Origin: Planctomycetes bacterium SM23_32
Lineage (GTDB): Bacteria; Planctomycetota; Brocadiia; SM23-32
Reading direction: 5' to 3'
NCBI GenBank assembly: GCA_001303885.1
Contig: LJUE01000130.1
Coordinates: 1 to 6,839 of the forward strand
Length of the DNA stretch: 6,839 nucleotides
A model generated the notes under the pieces. It saw only the letters and a list, made by a program, of their open reading frames with translations, was not told the DNA's origin and did not search any database. Shown here in pieces: positions 1 to 5,278 of this stretch (within the stretch, counting starts at the first letter, position 1; the number at the start of each line of letters is the position of its first letter). The position numbers were made by a program, and so were the translations under genes.

Positions 1-25
1 AGAGAAACAGACCTCGGACTTTCGG

Positions 26-35
26 ACCGGCCGGT
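26..35. promoter_or_regulatory. 10-bp GC palindrome at leftward start point (candidate operator or discriminator)
   Basis: ACCGGCCGGT is a perfect 10-base palindrome. It begins directly after the -10 box of the leftward promoter and covers the expected transcription start near base 29. Beside it, at 14-19 and 22-27, lies a direct repeat of TCGGAC separated by TT, whose second copy overlaps the palindrome. It could be a repressor site or simply the GC-rich discriminator of a stringently controlled promoter. Any regulatory role is inference. Confidence 0.3.
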
Positions 36-64
36 ATATTAACAGAGCGCCCCTACCTTGTCAA
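36..64 (-). promoter_or_regulatory. Sigma70-type promoter reading left, out of the window
   Basis: Read on the minus strand, TTGACA (64-59) is a perfect -35 box. A 17-base spacer follows, then TAATAT (41-36), a 4-of-6 match to TATAAT that keeps the first two and last two bases. A run of seven T (74-68) sits just upstream of the -35 box, where an UP element would lie, and the bases after the -10 box are G/C-rich. Transcription should start near base 29 and run left into an unseen gene. Such a consensus-like site stands out in DNA this GC-rich. The identity of the downstream gene is unknown; a stable-RNA or ribosomal operon is one possibility. Confidence 0.6.
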
Positions 65-67
65 GGC

Positions 68-112
68 AAAAAAACCGCCCCTTGGAGCCCCCTCCGCAGG
101 GGGCTGCGGGCG
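68..112 (-). terminator. Terminator-like hairpin plus T7 run, leftward
   Basis: AGCCCCCT (86-93) and AGGGGGCT (98-105) form a perfect 8-bp stem with a 4-base loop. CGCCC (76-80) and GGGCG (108-112) can add an outer stem. On the minus strand the outer stem is followed, after one base, by seven T (74-68), the layout of a Rho-independent terminator. No minus-strand gene lies immediately to the right, so it would stop only antisense or read-through transcription before it enters the leftward promoter. The T run may equally serve as an UP element. Confidence 0.4.
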
Positions 113-126
113 CCCCTCTGCGGAGG
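91..126. other. Long alternative hairpin that excludes the neighbouring hairpins
   Basis: CCTCCGCAG (91-99) pairs perfectly with CTGCGGAGG (118-126), and GGGGC (100-104) pairs with GCCCC (112-116). Together this is a 14-bp stem with one bulged T at 117 and a 7-base loop. It uses bases that also form the 86-105 hairpin on its left and the outer stem of the 122-155 hairpin on its right, so the folds are mutually exclusive. That resembles an attenuator, but the gpsA promoter appears to lie downstream of it, so a leader-RNA role would need a transcript entering from the left. Confidence 0.35.
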
Positions 127-164
127 CAGCCCGGCCCCCCGGGCAGGCCCCTTCCGTTGTTTTT
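122..164 (+). terminator. Terminator-like hairpin plus T-rich run, rightward
   Basis: GCCCGG (129-134) and CCGGGC (139-144) form a perfect 6-bp stem with a CCCC loop. GGAGG (122-126) can add an outer stem with CTTCC (151-155), one pair being G-U. A single G and then TTGTTTTT (157-164) follow at once. This has the layout of a Rho-independent terminator for transcription arriving from the left. The same T-rich run contains the proposed -35 box of the gpsA promoter. Confidence 0.4.
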
Positions 165-184
165 CCAGCCCGGCCTCCTATAAT
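157..184 (+). promoter_or_regulatory. Promoter for the gpsA operon
   Basis: TATAAT at 179-184 is a perfect -10 box. TTGTTT at 157-162, 16 bases upstream, is a 3-of-6 match to the -35 consensus. Transcription should start near base 191, giving a leader of about 58 bases before the ATG at 249. Because the -10 box contains the ATG at 183, that upstream ATG cannot be the start on this transcript, which supports the shorter GpsA. Confidence 0.55.
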
Positions 185-248
185 GGCCGGGGCGGCGGGG
201 GATGGTCCCGCCGCAGCGGTTTCGTCCGCCGGTCTCACCGAAGCGGCC

Positions 249-1307
249 ATGGAAGAGCAGACCCCAGGCGGGCCGGAGCGAGTGCGCGCCGCCGTCATCG
301 GCTGCGGGGGCTGGGGCACGGCCCTGGCCATCCTGCTGGCGCGCAGCGGGCACGAGGCCGTCATCTGGGGCGTGGAGCCGCATTACGTCCGCCAGATGGC
401 CGACACGCGCCTCAACCCGCGCTACCTGCCCGGCGTGGAGATGCCCACGTCGGTGGGCCTGAGCGCGGAGATGGCCGAATGCGTGCCCGGCGCCGACGTG
501 GTGGTGGTGGCCACGCCCACCCTGTACCTGCGCAGCGTCTGCGAGCGCCTGGCGCGGCACCTGCGCGAGGGGCAGCTGGTGGTGAACGTGGCCAAGGGCA
601 TCGAGGAGGAGACGCTGTTGCTGGGCAGCCAGGTCGTGGAGGACGTCTGCGGGGCGGGGCTGCGCCTGGCCGGGCTCTACGGCCCGAGCCACGCGGAGGA
701 GGTGGCCCGCCGGCTGCCCACCACGGTGGTGGCCACCGGCCGCGACGGCGCGGCCGCCCGCCAGACGCAGGGCGTCTTTATGTGCCCCACCTTCCGCGTC
801 TACACGAACACGGACGTGACGGGCGTGGAGCTGGGGGCGGCCCTGAAGAACGTGATAGCCATTGCGGCGGGGATGTGCGACGGGCTGGGCTTCGGCGACA
901 ACGCCAAGAGCGCGCTGCTGACGCGGGGGCTGGCGGAGATCGCGCGGCTCGGCGTGGCCATGGGGGCGCGGGCGGAGACCTTTGCCGGCCTGACGGGCCT
1001 GGGCGACCTGATCACCACGTGCATCAGCCCCTACGGGCGCAACCGGGCCGTGGGCATGCGCATCGCCAAGGGGGAGAGGCTGGAGCAGATACTGGCCGGC
1101 ATGGACCAGGTGGCCGAGGGGGTGCGCACGACGCGCTCGGCCTGCGCCCTGGCCGAACGCCACGAGGTGGAGATGCCCATCTGCCGGGGCGTCTACGCCG
1201 TTCTGTTCGAGGGCAAGGACCCGCTCGAGGCGGGCAGGGAGCTGATGGAGCGCGCCCCCCGGCCCGAGCACGACCGGGCCCGGGGCGCCGCAGGAGGCTG
1301 CACGTGA
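249..1307 (+). CDS. gpsA: Glycerol-3-phosphate dehydrogenase [NAD(P)+]
   Basis: This cytoplasmic enzyme reduces dihydroxyacetone phosphate to sn-glycerol-3-phosphate with NAD(P)H, supplying the backbone of phospholipids. The 352-residue product has the N-terminal Rossmann motif GCGGWG (residues 18-23), the AKGIE segment (115-119), GPSHAEEVA (145-153), and the helical C-terminal domain with the catalytic lysine in GAALKN (K200). The GLTGLGDLITTC stretch near 247-258 is followed by a GRNR substrate-phosphate site. Length is normal for the family. The ATG at 249 is chosen because the in-frame ATG at 183 lies inside the TATAAT box. A GTG at 282 is possible, but its GGAG sits only 3 bases away. 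No strong Shine-Dalgarno precedes 249, so the exact start is less certain than the identity. It is first in an operon with the next two genes. Confidence 0.95.
   Translation: MEEQTPGGPERVRAAVIGCGGWGTALAILLARSGHEAVIWGVEPHYVRQMADTRLNPRYLPGVEMPTSVGLSAEMAECVPGADVVVVATPTLYLRSVCERLARHLREGQLVVNVAKGIEEETLLLGSQVVEDVCGAGLRLAGLYGPSHAEEVARRLPTTVVATGRDGAAARQTQGVFMCPTFRVYTNTDVTGVELGAALKNVIAIAAGMCDGLGFGDNAKSALLTRGLAEIARLGVAMGARAETFAGLTGLGDLITTCISPYGRNRAVGMRIAKGERLEQILAGMDQVAEGVRTTRSACALAERHEVEMPICRGVYAVLFEGKDPLEAGRELMERAPRPEHDRARGAAGGCT
1292..1297 (+). promoter_or_regulatory. Ribosome binding site that fixes the GTG start at 1304
   Basis: AGGAGG, a full Shine-Dalgarno core, lies inside the last codons of gpsA, 6 bases before the GTG at 1304. 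That GTG overlaps the gpsA stop codon as GTGA, so translation of the two genes is probably coupled. Confidence 0.8.
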
Positions 1308-2593
1308 GGTCATCGGCCCGGCTTGCACAGGAGTTGCTGGCGGAGGTCATGGCCATCCGCGCCGTGGACGTGCACTCCCACGTGCCGGCCGGCGAGCCGT
1401 TCGCCCGCTCGCTGCGCGAGCTGCTCGGCTACCACTACTACACCGAGCTGGCGCACAGTGCCGGGATGGACAGGCGCGTCATCCGCGCCGACGCGCCCGA
1501 CGAGGAGATGATACCCGCCCTGCTGGAGGGGATGTCGGCCATCAGGAACACGGTGCAGTACGGCTGGCTGATGGAGCTGGCGAGGGAGCTGTTCGGCTTC
1601 GAGGCGGACGCGCTGACGCCGCAGAACTGGGAGCCGCTGGCGGACGCCGTGCAGTCGCACGCCGCTCGCCCGGGGCGGGCCCGGGAGATCCTGGAGCAGT
1701 CGCGCATTGAGAAGGTGTTCCTGACGAACAACTTCCACGAAGACCTGGGCGCGATGGACAGGGAGCTGTTCGTGCCGTCGCTTCGGGCGGACACGCTGGT
1801 GTTCTCGCTGAGCGACCCGGCGGTCAGGCGGGCGCTGGAGCGGGTGAGCAACGTGATGGTGAGCGACGGGGAGACGCTTCGGCATGCGCTGGGGGCGGTG
1901 GTCGAGCGGTTCGTGCGGGCGGGTGCGCTGAGCCTGGCCATTTCGCTGCCGCCGCACTTTCGCGCCGTGCGGGCCGAGGGGCAGGATTTCGAGGGCCCCC
2001 TGGGGAGGGCGATGGCGGGCTGGCAGCCGGAGGGCGGCGACGCCGTGGCGCTGCACTCGGGCGTGCTGTTCGCCCTGGCCGGCCTGTGCGCGGAGCACGG
2101 CCTGCCCTTCCAGATCATGTACGGCGCGCTGCGGGACGCTTACGAGCACGGCGTGCCCCAGGGCACCGACCTGCCGCAGGCCGGCGACACGCTGCGCGGG
2201 CTGCTGCCGCTGCTGAACGCGTTCCCGGAGGTCACCTTCTGCCTGTCGGTGCTCAGCGAGAGCCAGGCCCAGGAGCTGGCCAGTTACGGGTGGATAGTGC
2301 GGAACGTGGTGCTCAGCGGCCACTGGTGGTATGCCAACGTGCCGGTGCAGATCGCGCGCGACCTGGCCGTGCGCATCCAGAGCGTGCCCGCCACCAAGCT
2401 GATCGGCTATTACAGCGACATGTACAAGCTGGAGTTCGGGCTGGCGAAGTTCAACATGTACCGGCGCGTGCTGGCGGGCGTGCTGGCGCGGGACTTCGTG
2501 GAGGCCGGCCTGGGCACGGCCGAGCAGGCCGTGGAGCTGGCGCGCCGGCTGCTGCGCGGGAACGCCCTGCGCATCTTCGGCCTGCCGGGCTGA
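1304..2593 (+). CDS. Divergent uronate isomerase (UxaC)-family amidohydrolase
   Basis: The 429-residue product belongs to the amidohydrolase superfamily and resembles glucuronate/uronate isomerase (UxaC) along most of its length. It has the metal-binding DVHSH motif (H24, H26) at the end of strand 1, a GALRD segment (274-278), the SGHWWY segment (338-343) and a C-terminal YYSDMYKLEFG (369-379) followed by NMYRRVL, matching the UxaC region with the last metal-ligand Asp (here D372). UxaC interconverts uronates and ketouronates. Compared with E. coli UxaC as I recall it, this protein is about 40 residues shorter. It has Met (M272) in place of the strand-5 His and Tyr (Y374) in place of the Arg that follows the Asp-Ser, so the substrate may differ. 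The GTG start is set by AGGAGG 6 bases upstream and the GTGA overlap with gpsA. Family is fairly sure; reaction is not. Confidence 0.8.
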   Translation: MRSSARLAQELLAEVMAIRAVDVHSHVPAGEPFARSLRELLGYHYYTELAHSAGMDRRVIRADAPDEEMIPALLEGMSAIRNTVQYGWLMELARELFGFEADALTPQNWEPLADAVQSHAARPGRAREILEQSRIEKVFLTNNFHEDLGAMDRELFVPSLRADTLVFSLSDPAVRRALERVSNVMVSDGETLRHALGAVVERFVRAGALSLAISLPPHFRAVRAEGQDFEGPLGRAMAGWQPEGGDAVALHSGVLFALAGLCAEHGLPFQIMYGALRDAYEHGVPQGTDLPQAGDTLRGLLPLLNAFPEVTFCLSVLSESQAQELASYGWIVRNVVLSGHWWYANVPVQIARDLAVRIQSVPATKLIGYYSDMYKLEFGLAKFNMYRRVLAGVLARDFVEAGLGTAEQAVELARRLLRGNALRIFGLPG

Positions 2594-2596
2594 GGC

Positions 2597-2601
2597 GGAG
2601 G
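2597..2601 (+). promoter_or_regulatory. Ribosome binding site that fixes the GTG start at 2609
   Basis: GGAGG starts 4 bases after the preceding TGA stop and lies 7 bases before the GTG at 2609. The nearby ATG at 2620 is out of frame with the kinase, so GTG is the supported start. Confidence 0.75.
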
Positions 2602-2608
2602 TCATCAA

Positions 2609-3292
2609 GTGCCACCGGGATGCCTGATCGCCATCTGCGGGATTGACGGCAGCGGCAAGACGACGCAGGCCGCCCTTCTGGCCGAACGGGCGGCGGCCGA
2701 GGGGCGGCAGGTGCGGCAGATGTCGTTCCCGCGCTACGGGCAGGGCTTCTTTGCCGACCTGATCCAGCGGTATCTGCGCGGCGAGTTCTCGGAGCGCGCG
2801 AGGGACGTCAGCCCCTATCTGGCCGCCCTCCCCTACGCGCTGGACCGTTGGCAGGCGGCCGGCGAGCTGAGGGGCTGGATGGCCGAGGGCTGCCTGGTGC
2901 TCTGCAACCGCTACGTGCCGGCCAACATGGCCCACCAGGGCTCGAAGCTGGCGGACGAGGCGGCCCGGCGGGAGTTCTACGAATGGGTGCGGGCGCTCGA
3001 GTACGGCGTCCTCGGGCTGCCACGGCCGGACCTGTGCGTGCTGCTGGACATGCCCTCCCGGCTCGGGGCGCAGTTGGCCGGGGCACGGGCCGCCTACCGC
3101 GCCGGGAGCGCGGAGCGGGACATCCACGAGGCCGACCTCGAGCACCTGAGGGCCACCGCGCTGGCCTACAGGGAGATCGCCGCACTGGAGCCAGATGGCT
3201 GGGCCGTCGTGCAGTGCGCGGGGGCGGGGGAGCTGCTGTCCCGGCAGGAAGTGGCCCGAAGGGTGTGGGCCGAGGTGGCCAAGGCGTTATAA
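2609..3292 (+). CDS. tmk: Thymidylate kinase (dTMP kinase)
   Basis: This enzyme phosphorylates dTMP to dTDP with ATP in the cytoplasm, an essential step toward dTTP. The 227-residue product opens with a P-loop, GIDGSGKT (residues 11-18), followed by the FPRYGQGF substrate loop (40-47) and YLRGEF (55-60). Then come LPYALDRW (74-81), NRYVPANMAHQGSKL (100-114) and a lid ending in the family-typical DIHEADLEHL (171-180). Length is normal, around 200-230. The usual DRY motif reads NRY here (N100), which I believe also occurs in some bacterial branches of the family. It starts 15 bases after the preceding stop with its own GGAGG, so it is the third gene of the gpsA operon. Its stop codon is embedded in a TATAAT box for the next gene. 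Confidence 0.92.
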   Translation: MPPGCLIAICGIDGSGKTTQAALLAERAAAEGRQVRQMSFPRYGQGFFADLIQRYLRGEFSERARDVSPYLAALPYALDRWQAAGELRGWMAEGCLVLCNRYVPANMAHQGSKLADEAARREFYEWVRALEYGVLGLPRPDLCVLLDMPSRLGAQLAGARAAYRAGSAERDIHEADLEHLRATALAYREIAALEPDGWAVVQCAGAGELLSRQEVARRVWAEVAKAL

Positions 3293-3293
3293 T
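3288..3293 (+). promoter_or_regulatory. -10 box overlapping the tmk stop codon
   Basis: TATAAT overlaps the tmk TAA stop (3290-3292), 36 bases before the ATG at 3330. The two bases after it, GG, match those after the gpsA -10 box. No convincing -35 box is visible 15-19 bases upstream, so this would be a weak or activator-dependent promoter, or chance created by the Leu-stop codons. Confidence 0.4.
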
Positions 3294-3329
3294 GGGGGCA
3301 TCGAGCAAGGCGCAGGGGAGAGAGCGGAG

Positions 3330-4061
3330 ATGAGCCGTTGGGCATTCGTCGCGGCCGTTGTGGCAGCCGGCGCGTGCGCTGCGTGCGGCAGTCCCGACCA
3401 GCCGGAGCGCATCGCCCTGCGGCCCGTGCTGCCCCCGGAGGCGGCCCCGCTCCCGGCGGGGCCGGAGGGCCCCTGGCGGGCCCTGGTGGAGGCCACGCCG
3501 GTCAGGGAGCCGGAGGCGAGCCGCTATTTCACCGCCCAGAAGGCGCCGGCCTGCCCGGCCATCGAAGTGGCCACGGCGTTGGGCAGCGATATGGAGCTGA
3601 AGCCGGGCAGCCGGGGCTTCGCCGAGCCGGGCTGCGTGACGCTGGTCGTGTTCTGGACGGTGGACACGCGGCAGGGCAAGGCAGCGGCGCGGCACGTGAG
3701 CGACCTGGTGCACAAGTACAGCCAGTGGCGCGTGCGCGCGGTGGGCATCGTGGAGCGGACGGCGCGGGCCGAGGCGGCCGAATCCTTCGCGCGTCAGCAG
3801 GGGCTCGCCTTCTCGCTCTACTACGACGACCTATCGGCCCTGGAGGACATGGCGGACCGGGCCGACGCCGAGGAGGAGAGGGCCGTGCCGGCCATCTTCA
3901 TCATTGACCGCAGGATGCGCCTGCGCTTCTACCGGGCCGGGTTCCGCTTTGCCGCCGGCGCCTTTGACGAACGCCGCCCCGGCGAGGAGATCATCTGGGA
4001 GAGCGCCCCGCGCGGGCACTCCGTCGAGGACTACCTCAGGACCATCCTGTCGGAGGGATAG
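3330..4061 (+). CDS. Probable lipoprotein with a thioredoxin-like fold lacking CxxC
   Basis: The 243-residue product starts with MSRW, a hydrophobic stretch (5-18) and cysteines at 16 and 19 followed by Gly-Ser. This looks like a lipoprotein signal, though neither cysteine has a textbook lipobox. Residues 24-65 are Pro/Ala/Glu-rich and probably a linker. From about 101 on, the pattern is thioredoxin/TlpA-like: strand CVTLVVFW (102-109), helix, strand VRAVGIV, a second helix, then AVPAIFIID (185-193) with the expected cis-proline (P187) and a final strand LRFYRAGF. Where TlpA proteins carry WCxxC after the first strand, this one has DTRQG (112-116), so thiol-disulfide chemistry at that site is ruled out. 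C75 and C101 are the only other cysteines. GGGGAG ends 9 bases before the ATG. Envelope location and fold are inferred; function is unknown. Confidence 0.7.
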   Translation: MSRWAFVAAVVAAGACAACGSPDQPERIALRPVLPPEAAPLPAGPEGPWRALVEATPVREPEASRYFTAQKAPACPAIEVATALGSDMELKPGSRGFAEPGCVTLVVFWTVDTRQGKAAARHVSDLVHKYSQWRVRAVGIVERTARAEAAESFARQQGLAFSLYYDDLSALEDMADRADAEEERAVPAIFIIDRRMRLRFYRAGFRFAAGAFDERRPGEEIIWESAPRGHSVEDYLRTILSEG

Positions 4062-4087
4062 GCCCCCCAGCCCGGAACGGCAGGCCC

Positions 4088-4444
4088 CTACCCCACCGCG
4101 CCGACCTGCCACAGCACGTAGGCAAGCGACGCTATGAGCAGCGTCAGCAGCACGTTCTCCACGAGGTAGACCTGCGCCCTGGACCGCTCGGAGCGGCAGC
4201 GCGGATGCAGGAAGAACCGGCAGATGAGGAACAGCCCCCCCACCAGGTAGGCCGCGGCGAGGGCGGCGCCGTGCGCCCCGCTGACCGTTGAATTGCCCCC
4301 CTTCAGGCCGGGCAGGAAGGTGTGCCGCGTCAACAGGGCGATGGCGCCGTAGACGGCGCCCACCGACCCGAGGCCCAGGCCGACCACGTACTGCTTGATC
4401 GGGCTGCGCTTGGGCTCTCCCTCCGGCCTGGTGAGGCGTCTCAT
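4088..4444 (-). CDS. Small three-helix membrane protein, unknown function
   Basis: I do not recognise the family. The 118-residue product has a basic N-terminus (RR, KR, K17) and three hydrophobic segments at about 18-38, 57-79 and 92-114. The loop between helices 2 and 3 (HPRCRSERSR) is strongly basic. By the positive-inside rule, the N-terminus and that loop face the cytoplasm and the C-terminus faces out. This coherent topology, absent from the overlapping frames, is the main reason to call it a gene. GAGGAG lies 3 bases before the ATG, a slightly short spacing. It starts 18 bases after the stop of the isomerase gene, so it is probably the last gene of the minus-strand operon. It converges on the plus-strand lipoprotein gene with 26 bases between stop codons. 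Confidence 0.7.
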   Translation of the reverse strand: MRRLTRPEGEPKRSPIKQYVVGLGLGSVGAVYGAIALLTRHTFLPGLKGGNSTVSGAHGAALAAAYLVGGLFLICRFFLHPRCRSERSRAQVYLVENVLLTLLIASLAYVLWQVGAVG

Positions 4445-4462
4445 GTGCTCCTCGCACGCCGC

Positions 4463-5230
4463 TCAGGCCAGCCCGCAAGCGCGCCTGGCCTTATCGAGGG
4501 CGGCCGCCGACGAATCCGACGGGCTGAACTCCATGCCGCACCAGCCGTCGTAGCCCGCCTCGTCGAGCGCCCGCAGCACGTTGGCGTAGTTGATCTCGCC
4601 GGTGCCCGGCTCGTGGCGGCCCGGCACGTCGCCGATGTGCACGTGGTAGATCGCGTCCACGTTCCGGCGGATCGTCGCGATGAGGTTACCCTCCATGATC
4701 TGCATGTGGTAGACGTCATAGAGGAGCCCCACCGCCGGCGAGGCCACCTCCTCGACGATGCGCAGGCCCTCCTCGCTGGAGTCCAGGAAGTAGCCGACGT
4801 GGTCAACCAGGGTGTTCAGCGGCTCGACGGCCAGGCGCACGCCGGCCGCGCCGGCCACCGGCGCCACGCTGCTGAGGTTGGCCACGATGTTGCCGAACTG
4901 CTCCTGGCGCGAGAGTTCCCTCAGCTCGTTGCCTACGGTCACAATGACGGTGCGGACGCCGAGCGCGCGGGCAATCTCCACCTCGGAGGCCATCGCCTGC
5001 TGAAGCGCGTCGGCCGGCTGAGGGCGGACCAGCTCCTGCCCTCCCAGCGCCGCGAAGGACGCCACCTTGACCCCGGCCTCCTCGCAGGCCGCCTGGAGCG
5101 CGTCCACGTCCTTGTTGCGCGTGCCCCAGAACTCGACGGCCCCGAAGCCGGCCTTGGCCGCCGCGGCCGGCCGGTCCTCGAAGTCCACCTCCGTGAACAG
5201 CATTTCGATGCAGATGCTGATGTTCGGCAT
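4463..5230 (-). CDS. Hydroxypyruvate isomerase-like TIM-barrel sugar isomerase
   Basis: The 255-residue product belongs to the xylose isomerase-like TIM barrels and is closest to hydroxypyruvate isomerase (Hyi), which interconverts hydroxypyruvate and tartronate semialdehyde. Visible metal and catalytic residues are E136 in AVEPLN, D172 in YDVYHMQ (with H175), H198 in HVHIGD and E234 in GMEFSP. The GRHEPGTGEINY stretch (204-215) is very typical of Hyi. Members of this fold also act as sugar epimerases and inositol-pathway enzymes, so the substrate is open. The ATG at 5230 is chosen over an upstream in-frame TTG at 5251 because AAGGA lies 6 bases before it. The gene follows a Gfo/Idh/MocA oxidoreductase by 48 bases in the same direction, a pairing common in sugar or polyol catabolism. 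It is soluble, with no signal peptide. Confidence 0.87.
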   Translation of the reverse strand: MPNISICIEMLFTEVDFEDRPAAAAKAGFGAVEFWGTRNKDVDALQAACEEAGVKVASFAALGGQELVRPQPADALQQAMASEVEIARALGVRTVIVTVGNELRELSRQEQFGNIVANLSSVAPVAGAAGVRLAVEPLNTLVDHVGYFLDSSEEGLRIVEEVASPAVGLLYDVYHMQIMEGNLIATIRRNVDAIYHVHIGDVPGRHEPGTGEINYANVLRALDEAGYDGWCGMEFSPSDSSAAALDKARRACGLA

Positions 5231-5254
5231 GGTGCGTCCTTCCTGCGTCAATGA

Positions 5255-5272
5255 GGGGCGCCCCGCGGGGGC
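5255..5272. other. GC-rich inverted repeats between the oxidoreductase and isomerase genes
   Basis: GGGGCGCCCC (5255-5264) is a perfect palindrome. GCCCC (5260-5264) can also pair with GGGGC (5268-5272) around a 3-base loop. There is no T run on the minus strand, so this is not an intrinsic terminator. It could be an mRNA processing or stability element within the operon, or only GC-rich chance. Confidence 0.25.
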
Positions 5273-5278
5273 ACCTGG

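Noticed and set aside
183..248. Longer GpsA start at ATG 183
   Set aside because: The ATG is part of the TATAAT box and the added residues are Ala/Gly-rich with no family match.
479..1303. Open frame upstream of the amidohydrolase GTG, which would give a 704-residue protein
   Set aside because: It lies wholly over gpsA in another frame, reads as Arg/Gly/Ala-rich low complexity, and the AGGAGG-GTG at 1304 is a clear start.
1310..3145. 611-residue minus-strand open frame opposite the amidohydrolase and tmk
   Set aside because: Composition is His/Arg/Gln/Pro-rich with no motif, the usual antisense shadow in high-GC coding DNA.
4062..4087. Possible terminator between the convergent genes
   Set aside because: The 26 bases have C and G runs but no convincing stem and no T run on either strand.
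4322..5254. 310-residue plus-strand open frame
   Set aside because: Antisense to the isomerase and membrane-protein genes, His/Arg-rich, no recognisable motif.
5255..5272. Intrinsic terminator after the oxidoreductase gene
   Set aside because: The inverted repeat is not followed by a T run, and the genes on both sides look like one operon.
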